64,000 nucleotides of DNA from NCBI GenBank assembly GCA_029876055.1, contig CM056874.1, forward strand, positions 1,550,001-1,614,000. Direction: 5' to 3'. A program made the translations under genes and the position numbers. The notes under the pieces are model-generated. The model had not been told where the DNA came from. It ran no database searches and saw nothing but the letters and a program-made list of their open reading frames with translations. Source of the stretch: Madurella fahalii. Taxonomy: Eukaryota > Ascomycota > Sordariomycetes > Sordariales. Below, one piece after another: positions 23,501 through 34,191 of this stretch (positions are counted from its first letter, which is position 1; each line of letters begins with the position of its first letter).

Positions 23501-25038
23501 TACGGGATGCCGTTGTGGTCTCGGGATGCACCAGCTATCAGGAGGCCCAGTATGAGCTCAGAAAGGCTCACGAACTGGACAAACACGAGCCTATGAACAT
23601 GCCAGAGCCAAACAACAACGAGAGGCGAGTGAGACATGACATAGCTACCTGGGGCGGAGGTTTGGTTGAGGTTAACAGATCGGACAATGTTGATCGTCCT
23701 CAGTTGATGCACCAGACAGTTCTCGAGTTCATAATGGGGCTTCACTTCAGGCGAATTGTGCTTGGCGACCTGGCGAGCATCCTCAACGAGAACGGACATT
23801 CGTTCCATTTGAAGTATTGGAGCTCAACCTTCAATTGGCCCGAAATGAACTATAATGCAGCGTTCAACGCAATACGAAGCCGCTGGGACGAGGTTAAGCC
23901 TAGGCACCGACAATATCCCAATCTCGAAACAAACGTCATGGAGGCTATGGAACACGTGGCATATCACGCTGAGCAGTCTGAGTTGACAACAGGGAAAAGT
24001 CAGTTCGAGTTCCTAAGCAGCATACCGCCGCGGGGTCCGCAGTTCAATCGAGATGCGGAGTTGTTGTTCTTAGCTGCTTCATGTGGGCTGACTCTCTGTC
24101 TTCGGGACTGTATCAAATCGGCTTTGGAGACGTCCGGATGCGCAAACTTGGAAAATTTCCTACAACACGTTGTTATTCATCGGCGGGAAAGCATTACTCC
24201 CATGGTTCTCCAATCCATTGTCTTTGCACCGCCCCGGGGAGCTTTTCACGAGAAATACCTGACGATCATCCGCCTACTCTTCGACAGCGGCTACCCAATT
24301 CACGCTGAGGATACATTCTTCGCGCGTTTATGCGAAGAGACATGGAGGAACCGGTTACCAGACTATCTCGAGCTGGTCCCGGATTCGCTTTTGTCCGAAA
24401 TTATCACACTCTCGCTCAAGTACGGCGCGAATCCACAGGCCCAGATCACGCTCTACTCTTCACCAGGGTTCATAGACTGCACTGTGTTTCCCCTCCACAT
24501 CACTCCGCCATCTGTGTCTGCTCAGCTCCTCCCAAGTTCTGAGGGCCCAAACGTGTTTGACTCAGAGGGTCGGACGCCGCTGGACTGGGCAATCAAGTTC
24601 CCGAAAAATGTAGCCCGGGGACCGACGGACTGGAATTGTACATGGAGATACGAGAAGGCTGTTCTGCTTCTCAAAGCTCAAGGGCAGCTCTCGATAAATA
24701 CTTCCTTGGAAGACGTAAGGAAGGCATTGGCTGAGTTTAGGGTGAAAGGGGCCTACGACGTTGCTTTTCTTGCGGAAAGACTTAGCATTCAATTGGCGTC
24801 CCGGGCCAACGATTCGCCTGAGAACATTCTTGCGCTACTAGAGGCAGATTGGGATCAGGAGGCTGCTCTAGATACAAGAGATTCCGAGGTAAGAGAGGCG
24901 AACTCGAATAACTACATACTACAAGAGGATGTAGAAGGCGATGAAATCCGTGGGCGCCAGAGTAACAACGCCATGCAAGATAAGAAGGGTAAGAGGAGAT
25001 GGTACAAGAATCTCTTTTCGTTTACGGGGGGCAAGTGA
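20577..25038 (+). CDS. STAND/NLR protein: SesB-like alpha/beta hydrolase - NACHT - degenerate ankyrin tail
   Basis: Three exons (20577-20920, 20981-21548, 21607-25038) encode about 1447 residues. The first ATG is 20577. Residues about 110-300 form a lipase-like SesB-type domain: ISGLASHPFGSW, then AHSLGGLVLKDA with the nucleophile Ser near residue 203. A NACHT NTPase follows: P-loop HGKPGSGKS near residue 495 and Walker B LFFDALDEFDG near residue 760. These are about 265 residues apart, much more than usual, because a Gln/Glu/Lys-rich coiled coil (22430-22850) is inserted. After it come a winged-helix-like region and poorly conserved ankyrin-like units (e.g. DSEGRTPLDWAIKF near 24560). Fungal proteins of this architecture are linked to self/non-self recognition and regulated cell death. 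The frame is intact. The coiled-coil position is the odd feature. Confidence 0.88.
20921..20980 (+). other. Intron 1 of the NACHT gene (60 nt, frame-preserving)
   Basis: GTATGT donor, CTGAT branch-like site and CACCAG acceptor are present. The intron is a multiple of three without a stop, so it is invisible to ORF scanning. Removing it joins DPTRHRA directly to DCIAISGLASHP, the continuity I expect for SesB-type domains. Confidence 0.75.
21549..21606 (+). other. Intron 2 of the NACHT gene (58 nt)
   Basis: GTAAGT donor, CTCTGAC branch-site at about 21591-21597 and TTTCAG acceptor. It sits in phase 0 between the hydrolase domain and the NACHT-bearing exon; the upstream frame stops inside it. 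Confidence 0.88.
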
Positions 25039-27516
25039 GCAAGTTGAGCTGGGTGAATCCACTAGTATCAATATCAACTGTAATTCCTGCGTTAGTCGGC
25101 GCCTCTACACTAGGCCAGCGCACTCGTGCATTCGCCCTATAGATAGGCCGGTCATGGTAGTTTTATGCCAAGTCTCTCGCATTCCGGAATGCTGTTACAC
25201 CTTGTACGAATGTTTCGCGGGGATCCGTCATACCAGACGTCCAGAGTTGAGTCATGTGGTACTGGGGCCGGGCCCCCGGCGCGAACAGCTTGGGTTGGTC
25301 CTCGAGGTGGTCGAGCTGTTCACGCGACATCGTGCGACATCGTGTGTAGCTCTTCTCGACGTAGTGACCGCGCCGTCGGACGATTGTCCGGCTTCGTGGA
25401 ATTTAGTGCTCGACTTTGGGGCACGGCTTGAATTTCTCGACGAAGTCGTCTCGACCACGATCGGGGGCTGCGACGCCGCTGCCGCCGTCACATCGGAATA
25501 ATTCGGCAGGACGGTTCGACCATCCTACACGACCAACCCAAATGTCCATAACGCCAGCATTGATCCCATCTTCCAAAATGTAACTCCCGCTCTCATTTAA
25601 ATTTTCCGTCCAGTACTTTTAAGTCGATGCCGGCTGCGGACAGCAGATCCTCTAATCGTTGAGTCCCTGCGTGGAGGATCCCGCCGCTCGTCAGGACGCA
25701 AGGAGCGGACCGTACCCCACCGGCCCCAGTCAGCGGAGGTCCGATCGCCTCAGCCGCTTCTTCTCCCCGCTCCGCGGCAGTTCCTACTTCGTCCCAGTTC
25801 TGCATCAGGTTGCCAAGAAGGCGGACGTGGTTCTCAATACTTCCCTCTCTTATTCCCCGAAGAATAGCTCTCCGCTACGCGGTCAGCGCCTCCCAGGCTC
25901 CGGTTATTTAAGCGGGGCAGGGTAAGCGTACGTAGCTCACCCTCGAGATCTCGCCGCGCGAGCCAAGGTGAGCTACAGGCGGGAAGGCATCCCCGGTAGG
26001 CTAAGAGAGGGACAGAGTCGTCTAGGAAGTTGCCGTAATAGAAGCGAGTAGTTGAGGGATCAAAGAACTTGAACCACTTTATACGCTAGCCTATATAATC
26101 TTATCAAGCCATTCTAACCACGCAATACGCGCCTTTAGTGTTTAAAAGCATGCAATTTGGGCCGTTACAAGGAGGAAGCGGTAACAGACGGACTCCTCCT
26201 TCTGGGCTCTTCCACTTGCCACGCACAATTCGCCTTCCCTTAGTACTATACATTGCCGGATGCGAGTACGCGTACAGTGAATTTCTTGCCGTATTGTTGT
26301 TACTACTTACCCCGGCGATAAGCTTGAGAAGGGGAAGGAACTTACCTTGACAACGGTTGCAAGGATCCGTGAGATCACCTCCGGTCTTGCTCTTGTAGCA
26401 AGCGCCAAACGCTACGTTCTTTGCAACCATAGTAGTAGTATAAGTTGTAGGGTTTGCCGGTTTGTAGGTTGTCGCTCTCACGGCGTGAAATGATACAGTG
26501 GTTTGGCCGTGGAAACGTGAAGTTGAGGACAGCTCGAGGCGGTAGAAATACGTATACTTGCTGTTTGCCTCGACAAGCTACTCTTAAGTCGTGTTCAGGT
26601 CGTTTTCTCTACTCCCCTGACAAGCATTCCCTTTCAGAAACGACTGTCCAATCGTCTTCAAAAAGGCGCGGGACTTCAAACCACGTACTACAGGATGTGC
26701 TCCCCTTTTTCCGTTGTCTCCTTGTAGTGTAGGTGAACCCATTGTGGCGTACGCAAGAGAATACATTGGGGGTTCTTTTGGGCATTCTGCAAGGCTCCTA
26801 CCCGTATCCCTTGGGCCCCTTAACCCCCCCTTCCCTCAGCAATGCACCAAGACACTATTTTACGTGCCCATCGACAATTCGTACCTGAAGACATCTAGTC
26901 CGTCATATACCGTTTTATACTTCTGCCAAAGACAAAAATTAAAGGACCAGAATCGTTGAAGCGTAGCATTGGAACCAGTCGGTTTTGCTGTAGACCTAGT
27001 AGGTTTGGCTGGTCTTCAGTGCCTATTTAGAGGTCATTGAGAAAGTGGACGCCTACAAGGACTCTGGGATTGAGTCACGCCTCATGATCGCCTAAATTGA
27101 AGCTGACAAGCATCTGCTCAAAAGTTGGGCACGGAACATCGGCTTTTGGAAGGGCACCTTGAAGGAATGTCTTTCCATTGTTCTGCCTTCCACTTGCGCG
27201 CTTCTCACTCAAGTAGCCTGAGGCGTCCTAGTCTAAGGCGGAAAATCTGCCTGCTGCTACTCCGTGTCACAATTGGGCGGTTGGGCCCGTGACAATTTGG
27301 CCAACCACTAGGTACTGGGTTGTTGTACAGCATCAGCCATAGCGTGGAGGGCGTCTTGCCATCCTCTCGACCCGAATTTACATTGACTACCGCGGCTTAA
27401 CGGTCTGCATGTTTTCCCTGGCTTCAACTTCCTTCATATCTCTTATCTCCTGGCGTGTCTGCTTCATCAACACCTCCCGTTGCTGCCTCGTCACCGAGTA
27501 ACTGTCATCAGTCATC
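25039..27516. other. Long intergenic region with weak coding relics
   Basis: No intact gene is seen. Open, compositionally coding-like stretches on the - strand at 25252-25491 and 25593-25805 could be relics of a gag or host gene but show no motif I can name. A Cys-containing fragment lies at 26104-26481 and is listed separately. The remainder (26480-27516) shows nothing recognisable. Confidence 0.4.
26104..26481 (-). pseudogene. Possible gene fragment with a CNRC motif, unassigned
   Basis: A 125-codon frame on the - strand contains CNRCQG, followed by GTAAGT, a consensus intron donor. A CxRC pair is reminiscent of the small Cys-rich domain common in fungal hypothetical proteins (C..C...C..C), but the second Cys pair expected for that family is not evident downstream. 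The call is tentative; it may be a decayed fragment or a chance ORF. Confidence 0.22.
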
Positions 27517-28849
27517 ATGTCGTTGGCATTTCTGCGGAGGATTTCTTGGCCGCTACTGAACTTGTTCATGACCTAGCCGTCGTACTGAGCAATAGCCGCG
27601 GGTCGGGCGCCAAGTTCCAGGGCCTGGTGCAGGAGCTCTACTCGCGGGCCCTGATCGAGATCAAGAACCTCCAGGTACCTGCAGGTTTGGAATCCCATCT
27701 CTGGATGATTCAGCAAGCAGGCTTTCATTGCCAACGGGCCATCACCGACTTCCTTCACAAGAGCGGTCTCTATATGCAATGTCTCCGTCGAGGAGGATCA
27801 ACCAGATGGTGGAAAGACGCCTTCTATAAAATCAAGTGGGCTGTTTACGAGACAGATGATGTTAACAAGTTACGGGCCTGCGTTCGTGGACATGCCGCGG
27901 CTATGGGTATTATGCTGCAAGTCCCACAAATGTGAGCCTCACTTTGGCAGCTCTGCTATCAGCCTACTTGGGGCACTACTAACCCGTCTCGCGGAAGACA
28001 ATCCATGAAAGATATTATCGCTCGAATGATGGAGAGCCAGGTTCATTCCCAAGCCTCGTTAGATCAGTCGTCGATGCGGCAGTTCGTCTTGAGGATGCAG
28101 ACCAATCTGATGCAGGAGATCAGCAAGGCAACGCTAGAGTACGAACTTGAACATATCCCTAGCTTTCCGGATGCTTGCTTACTTGCTGAACGTTACACTG
28201 CAGAGTGACAAACACCCAGACGCAAAGCAACGCAGAATTGCTTATGATAATGATGCAGATCCTGTGAGGTTCGGCAACCCGAATAACTTGCTCCTTGGCA
28301 CTGACATCTCCCGCAGACATATGACCTTACAGATTCATCAGATGATGTCCAAGCACAAACAGAAGTTCCCCATCAGGTGTTGAGGCAACAACCGGTATAT
28401 CTGAAAGACGCCGGTGGTATCTTCGCACCGTTCCACCTCGAATTCATCACCTGTACTGATGTTGTGTTACTGACATCTCCGGTCTAGAAAGATGCTTACC
28501 TTAAGGTGGCCAGGTCCTGATCCACGCGCTAAACAGACGGTACAGCGAGAGCGGCGCGCTCAAGGTAGAACAAAGGAAATTTGCTATCACGAACGCTAAA
28601 ACGAACCGAGATATAGACCTCAGCCGCGAGTGGAAGAGGTGCTTCCGCCCTGGCCAGCGGGTCAACATGAGTTTGTTCTTTGAGGAGATTTCAAGTAAGA
28701 CTACTGCTTGTCTAAGTTGCCGCTCAGAATGCGCCGAGAGTCAAGAACTGGAGATCGAATGGTATGCATCCACTCCACGAACTTCTTTTGCGCCAGGCAC
28801 GATTGTCGGGAGAGTTTTCCGGGATGTCATGTGCCAGGATGAAATCTAG
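27517..28849 (+). pseudogene. Decayed fungal ubiquitin-like-domain protein of the STAND-associated type
   Basis: Conceptual translation in shifting frames gives a helical N-terminal domain (27520-27930: AEDFLAATELVHDLAVVLS, GLVQELYS, GFHCQRAITDFL), a middle helical part (about 27995-28180) and a C-terminal ubiquitin-like domain (28385-28740: LKDAGGIFAPFHLEF, then RDIDLSREW, CFRPGQRVNMSLFFEE, and a CLSCRSEC tail). This order is known in fungal ubiquitin-like-domain proteins related to STAND N-domains. The ATG at 27517 is one base out of frame with the first domain. Another one-base shift lies near 28003. The end is cut near 28770, where it meets an unrelated kinase fragment on the other strand. 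A 35-nt GTACTG...GTCTAG segment near 28454 could be a damaged intron. I judge it a pseudogene; frameshifts from assembly error are the alternative. Confidence 0.65.
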
Positions 28850-29208
28850 ATGTGTCACTCCGCGCATATGGGTTATTAAGTAGACGTAGAGCGGCTCTCC
28901 CTCTCCCTCCCCTTCCCCTACCTTGCCCTTGAAGGAGACCTTCGATGCAAGGGACCTGTAGGCCTCGTTTACATTTGAGAAGTGACTTCGGTCTTGAGTG
29001 ATAGAGACTCGAGGCGGAACTGAACTACGTACTCTAGTTCAGGACCAGTATAGAAGGAATAGATGCATATGCCTTGGATGTCGACAGGTACGATATTGTC
29101 GCTGGCAAGCTCTCTTGCTCTGGCGTCGTATGCGGTGCGGGGTGCCGATGTTTTCTTGAAGAAGGCCTTAATCTCCGTATCTACAGAGTACTCTTGGTAC
29201 GTAGCCAT
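28775..29208 (-). pseudogene. N-terminal fragment of a fungal phosphotransferase-like (APH/kinase-fold) gene
   Basis: The ATG at 29208 opens a frame (YQEYSVDTEIKAFF, GICIYSFYTGPELEYVVQFR) that resembles the N-lobe of fungal aminoglycoside-phosphotransferase-like kinases, which often start this way. After codon 79 it stops at 28969, but the homologous sequence continues at once in another frame (ASKVSFKGKVGEGEGEGEP, LYVYLITHMRGVTHLDFILAH), so a one-base shift is present. The catalytic HxD and DWE motifs are missing: the sequence ends near 28775 at the junction with the ubiquitin-like-domain relic. It is a dead 5' fragment. Confidence 0.62.
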
Positions 29209-30264
29209 TATGGCTCTATTGACTGATGGTGCTAGAGTGTTGGGGAGTTAGGGAATACAGAGGGAGGAAGAAGGTGGGAAGGCTGGGGCTAGTGTACGTT
29301 GTTATGGCCTGTGCGTTATAGATGTGGGTCATCTAATAAGGGTCTTGTAAATGAATATAGGGCTGTGATAGTGAGGTACTAAATACCTGGCTGCGACCAA
29401 GCGCTCTGTACTGTCGAGATATACGAAAATGGCGACCTAGCCCTAGCGAATTCGGCGGCTAGAACAACAAGTTCTATATTGATCTGTTAAAATAGGTACC
29501 TATAGGGTTTTGGCTAACTAACTACCTCCCTACCTACCTTAGACCTACCTACCTACCTACCTACCTACCTACCTACCTACCTACCTACCTACCTACCTAC
29601 CTACCTACCTACCTACCTCCTGCACGCCCTTTTTAGGGTAAAATGGTGTGGTAAGAAGAAGAACAATCTAACTACCTTACTGTGACCCATTCGCTTGAGA
29701 ATGTCTATCGCTAGGAGTAATAGCGTCGTCGTCAATAGTAGTAGCATTCCTTCTCCTAATAGTCCTACCTGGTATTGGAGATAGTACTAGAGCGATTATA
29801 GGTATAGGTAAGTCGCCTATCGTATCTATTAGAGCCCCAACGTTGTTACCTTTTACTGTTTTACAGCGATCTTGCTATTGCTTTTTCCTGTCTTTTAAAG
29901 ACTCTTTTGCTTTATTCCAGAATTCTATTTCGTCCTGGTCTAGCTTTGTATTTTCAAAGTAGATGTCCAGCATCCGCAGTCCGAGCCCTGGGAATCCCTT
30001 CTCTGCCTCCTAGAGCAGGTTTATAATCTTATTTCCCTCTATTTTCTATTAACCGCTCTCTATTAGCGGGATGCTATATGCGCTGGGGGTACGCGGCATA
30101 CCCGTTACTGTAATATTTTAGACTATGCTGATAGCGCCTACCGTAAACAGGTACTATGCATCTAGCTGGAGGCCGTTTAATGTAATCAGAAGAGCTACCT
30201 ACAGGACAGCAACTATAGGTATCGCTATCTTTATTGCTCGTAATTCGCCGCCGCAAACTGCCGG
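29209..30264. other. AT-rich non-coding region with a tetranucleotide microsatellite
   Basis: No gene is seen. It contains the ACCT microsatellite (29543-29618) and AT-rich, stop-filled sequence on both strands. Confidence 0.55.
29543..29618. repeat. (ACCT)19 microsatellite
   Basis: Nineteen uninterrupted copies of ACCT are preceded by imperfect copies from about 29521. Confidence 0.95.
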
Positions 30265-31090
30265 ATGCTCGGCCGGCATGAGGCCACATGGAACATGGAG
30301 GTCCACAACCCGTTATTCCGCCTTGCCCTCGACCGGCCAGATTGCGCCCACGTGCTTGTCGAAGCCGTCACTCACGCGTCCATCGCACCGCCGTTCCTCC
30401 CGCCGTGGAAGCCCGCACTGGATGGGACGGAAGCCCGCGAGACGGTTGACCCCGAGAGACTTGACTTTGTCCTGGCATTGTTTGTGAACCCGGGCTTTCC
30501 GCGTGAGCAGCACGGTTGGCCCGGGCGACAGCGGGAGACAGACTCGACGCTGGCGGAGGCGATCTGCGAGGCCGTGGCGAGCATGCCTATGTCCGTGGGC
30601 GTGAACCAACTGGCATACGCACCGCTGCGGTACTCGCCTATTGCGGTTGGAGTCGAGACTAAGACGGGTATGAGTAATCTCGAGGAAGGACGGCGACAAG
30701 TTGGTGTTTGCACAGCGGCCTGGCACCGGCGGATACAGGCACTAATGGCGCAAAAGACTCATATAAGGGGAAAGAAGATCGTGACGTTGCCATTGCTGCT
30801 CATTGTGGAGCACGAGTAGAGGTGGAGTTTCGCTGCCGACGCAGGGGATGCGATTGTGCGTGTTCCGTCCCCTCAACCCCTCCCCTCAACCCCCCCTGTC
30901 CTGCTGTTCTCGTTCTGTTCTCGTTGTACTGCCGGACTGACAACGTGACCGCCATCAGGATATCATTACCGACATGCACATAGGCGACACTAGGACCATC
31001 GCTGGTATGTATATGATTACCGCGGTTCTACGGCAGCTCGCCGGGTGGATGGCTGGAAATTTCCGTAAGTGGATCAGTATGCTATTTGTT
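30265..31090 (+). pseudogene. PD-(D/E)XK nuclease-like fungal protein, 3' part, broken
   Basis: The frame from 30265 reads EATWNMEVHNPLF, LDFVLALFVNPGF, VGVNQLAYAPLRYSPIAVGVET followed by KT, and LPLLLIVEHE. These match a common fungal PD-(D/E)XK nuclease-like family; ETKT (about 30654-30665) would be the ExK part of the active site. The frame stops at 30817-30819 but homologous sequence appears to continue in pieces (RWSFAADAGDAI next, then GDTRTIAGMYMITAVLRQLAGW at about 30980-31050). The N-terminus is missing, with AT-rich unrelated DNA at its left. Several such proteins occur in repeat-rich fungal regions; their role is unknown. Confidence 0.6.
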
Positions 31091-31259
31091 CCAGCTTCCA
31101 CGTTGGCATGCGCTTGAACGGTACGCGACGAGCTTAACTCGCATCTGATATCGGTACACCGTTGGAATGCCATAGAGTTGAACGCAGCTTTCCAGGGCAC
31201 ATTGATATGGCACATGTTGTACGCAATTCATAGTGGCGGGCAGAAGATGGTTATTTCTT

Positions 31260-31394
31260 AACTACTCCGACGACATGATTGGCGGTACCAGCACCAGCGG
31301 CCTGATCGCCATCATGCTGGGCCGCCTACGCATGACCATCGAGTGCGTCGACGCGTACACTACGCTGCTTGAGCATCGTGTGAAGCACGCATGA
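31260..31394 (+). pseudogene. Patatin-like phospholipase fragment
   Basis: About 40 codons, DDMIGGTSTSGLIAIMLGRL and onward, show the GxSxG nucleophile elbow of patatin-like phospholipases in the typical IGGTSTxGLIA context, followed by RMTI and an AYTTL helix. The frame ends at TGA 31392. It is an isolated fragment with no N-terminal DGGG motif in view. In fungi this domain often sits at the N-terminus of NACHT proteins, and a NACHT fragment follows within 110 bp. Confidence 0.62.
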
Positions 31395-31499
31395 GTATCT
31401 GCGGGATGTCATCCCGCCCACCCCTGCACTCCCACTTCAGCGCTCGCCTGTTGCGCTAGCGCGGTTGACGCACTTAATACGTTGCACACAAGGGTGATC

Positions 31500-31761
31500 G
31501 GACCTCATCGATCTCCTTTCGACTTCCCTCAGCCTCTCACAGAAGGTGAGATGGCTGCTCTCTAGCCGTCCGGAAGTTGACCTTCTCGCCGAGCTCAAGG
31601 ATCCAGGTACCAACTCCTCAGATGCTTCCAGATCCCTTGTCGAGCTAGACACTCAACGTCTGCAAGACCATGTCAACGCATTCATCGATCACAAACTTAT
31701 CGTGCTCAAGTACCGGGAAGGATACGACGACGGCGTTTGGGCCGTCTGGGCAGGCCTCTGA
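31500..31761 (+). pseudogene. NACHT-domain fragment (post-Walker B part)
   Basis: The frame reads DLIDLLSTSLSLSQKVRWLL, SSRPEVDLLAELKDP, SLVELDTQRLQDHVNAFIDH. The SSRPE motif is the Sensor-1-like element that follows Walker B in fungal NACHT NTPases. P-loop and Walker B are absent and the homology ends near 31735, followed by a stop at 31759. With the patatin fragment just upstream it probably derives from one patatin-NACHT gene that lost its middle. Confidence 0.62.
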
Positions 31762-32351
31762 CCAAAGTGAAGTTCTTTCGGTTTGCTTTTACAGAGTGAT
31801 GGATTCTCTAATCGTTGTGATGTTTTATGTATTCTAATATCTCTGCATCCTCGACTTCGCATGTTGGGAAGCGTGCTTGTTCCGGCATGCTCGGAACAAG
31901 ACCCCTCTGCTGCTGAGCATCTGTAAGCCACGCGTGTCCCGAAGGTGATGCGACCAGCGGCCTCGCCGACCGCTCCACCGCACGCACATCCAACCCCGCA
32001 GGCAAAGAGTCGCCCTAACTGTACATCCTACCGCCTGCATGAAAGATTCTTTGAGTGAGGCAGTATGATTCAAACCATCATCCCCACAATGCGTCTCGTC
32101 GAGCTCGCAAATTCCCCTCCTGCATGAACTGTGTGAAGTATGCATGTCCAATCCCAGTGATCTCGTTAAAGTTGGGGACACCAGAGACACCTGTCGACGA
32201 GAAATCCCTGCACAGTCGAGCTTACAGCGAGATCCCGGAACTAATTGGCCCCGTTCCGCGTGCAGCACCGTGGGTGAGGTGGACGGACGATGATGGGTGA
32301 TTTTATTATTCTGACATGGCAGAGTCGTTGGGCGGTCTGCTGGTGGCCCAG
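31762..32351. other. Intergenic region left of the Tc1-like element
   Basis: No gene is recognised. A long - strand ORF spanning 31834-32481 runs across the transposon end and has no coding signature. Confidence 0.45.
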
Positions 32352-32381
32352 CTCCCTCTGGCCAAAATAATTGATCCACAC
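32352..32381 (+). repeat. Left terminal inverted repeat of the Tc1-like element
   Basis: Thirty bases are the exact reverse complement of 33711-33740; the outermost bases are CTCCCTCTGG. Confidence 0.93.
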
Positions 32382-32522
32382 AAACAGGTTTTATCCCTGC
32401 AACCCCCTGTAAGTGCGTCACCACCAAAATCATCATCACAACCCCCATAACAACACCACCCATTTCTTTACCACCTTTCAACCAAAAAGAATGGTTTTTT
32501 TTTGCAGTAATTACAGCCGAAG

Positions 32523-33638
32523 ATGGGCTTCATTCACCACACTACTCCAAAAAAATCCAGAGTTCTGGGAGCTATACAGAGCCTGCATGGCCTACAGTTA
32601 TTTGGGAGCAATGGCCGGGCCTTCAAAACAGATATCTTCAAGCAACACGGAGTCAGCAAGGCCTCGGGTTATCGAATCGTCCGTCAATTTGATGATTCTA
32701 CATTGGATCTACGTACCTACCATTCTAACTTTATCGAAAAACGAGGTCGAAATCGGAAGCTTGACACTAAAGCTCTTACTCAAATCGAGAAGGTTATCGA
32801 CGATGGTGGGTTTGACGGCCGTACTATTCCATGGGAGGGAATCCCAGCTGCGGCTGGCCTGGATATCAACGTTTCTGGTTATACAGTTCGTCGAGCGCTT
32901 AGGGAGATTAATTTTCGCTATTGCATTGCCTATAAGAAGCAATACCGGTCACGACAATCTAAGGCAACGAGGGCAGAGTACACCCGTATTATACTTGAAC
33001 GCTACCCCCGCAAAGAAGACTGGTATAAGTTCCGTTTCTCAGATGAATGCCATTTTGGCTGGGGTCCCCAAGGGAAAATCTGGGTTTTGAGGCGGCCATA
33101 GGAAAGATTTTGCCCTGACTGCGTCGTTGAAAAGGATGAGCCAGCAGAGAAAGACATGCAGAGACTCCATTATTAGGCAGCCGTTAACTACGATTTTAAA
33201 AGCGACCTCATTTAGTATAATATACCAAGCAACAACAACGGAAAGATGACGATAAGGGCCTATAGGGATCAGATATTGGAGCCTATAGTAGGGGAATGGC
33301 TTCGTCGGGGGAACAACTTTATCCTGGAGGAGGATAATGATAGCGGGTATGGTGGAAATAAACCCGGCAATCTTGTGAACAAGTGGAAGAAGGAACACAG
33401 CCTCCGGAGTCATTTTAATTGCCCTCTAAGTCCTGATTTCGTGCCTGTCGAAAAGGCATGGCAAGCGCCAAAGCAATACGTACGTAAAAGGCCTTGCTGG
33501 GATGACGAGATTGTCACGAATCTGGCCGAGGAAGGTTGGGATGCACTGAAACAAAAGACAATCAATCAGTGGGTGGATTTGATACCGCAGATTTTAGAAG
33601 ACTGTTTAGAATTAGATGGAGAAATGACAGCCCATTAG
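32523..33638 (+). pseudogene. Tc1-like transposase inactivated by three in-frame TAG codons
   Basis: A single frame of 371 codons starts at ATG 32523 and ends TAG at 33636. It has an N-terminal helix-turn-helix region (HGVSKASGYRIVRQF, IPAAAGLDINVSGYTVRRAL), then FSDECHFGWG (first catalytic Asp), EEDNDSGYG (second) and CPLSPDFVPVEKAW (third acidic residue, like the SPDLNPIE signature of Tc1 transposases). The frame is never shifted but is interrupted by TAG at 33099, 33174 and 33213. Each could come from CAG by one C-to-T change in a CpA context, the preferred target of RIP. The protein is therefore non-functional, though its TIRs are intact. Confidence 0.85.
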
Positions 33639-33710
33639 TGCATTTGGTTTGGCCTTATTTGGCCCTGAAATGGTGGTGTTGTTGATGTATAAAATTGGTA
33701 GTGTGTGTTA

Positions 33711-33740
33711 GTGTGGATCAATTATTTTGGCCAGAGGGAG
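33711..33740 (-). repeat. Right terminal inverted repeat of the Tc1-like element
   Basis: Thirty bases are the exact reverse complement of 32352-32381, ending ...CCAGAGGGAG on the + strand. Confidence 0.93.
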
Positions 33741-34191
33741 CCCAGGCAGTGCCCCAGGCACGCCACAAAGCACCCCAGCGTGCGCCTCGCCACGGGATGT
33801 CTCTCTTGTTTCCCTCTCTCGTCTTCCTTTTCTCGCTAGGCCTTCATTTGCGACGTGTCGCCGTGGAACGATAACAGGCTGTAAACCCTCGACGGCTGAT
33901 GCGGCGAAGGAGACATGGGCGTTTCGCGGCCTCGCAGACCAGCTGTCCCGCGCAGCCCAATTGCAGCAGCAAAGCAGGCGGTGGAGTACGATAACGATAA
34001 GACGGATGACGTAAGTGGTCTGACTTGTTCTTGAGATCAAGTGATCCTCCATTCTCCACTGTTTCTTCCATCTTCTCCCAGCCAATGCAGTCACCGCTGT
34101 CTCCACTGTATTGGCGCCTGGACCAAGTCAACTCCTGCTGCTTTGCCTTCAGCTATACTTTCGTTGCACATAACAACTTTCTTTTCTCGCT
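33741..34191. other. Region between the Tc1-like element and the small duplicated-motif gene
   Basis: No gene is recognised. The right half is pyrimidine-rich and may be the promoter of the gene starting at 34192. Confidence 0.4.

Larger units (their letters stand above)
32352..33740 (+). mobile_element. Tc1/mariner-like DNA transposon with perfect 30-bp TIRs (1389 bp)
   Basis: The terminal inverted repeats at 32352-32381 and 33711-33740 are identical over 30 bp (both start CTCCCTCTGGCC). The element encloses one transposase frame on the + strand. It is flanked on both sides by CCCAG (32347-32351 and 33741-33745), which could be a 5-bp target duplication; this is unexpected because Tc1/mariner elements normally duplicate TA. 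A second, degenerate copy sits at 48.8-50.1 kb. Confidence 0.88.

Noticed and set aside
29543..29618. Telomere-like or CRISPR-like array
   Set aside because: It is a plain (ACCT)n microsatellite without spacers and not the TTAGGG telomere unit.
31834..32481. 215-aa - strand ORF with an N-terminal hydrophobic stretch
   Set aside because: Runs through the Tc1-like left TIR; the apparent signal peptide is encoded by transposon sequence.
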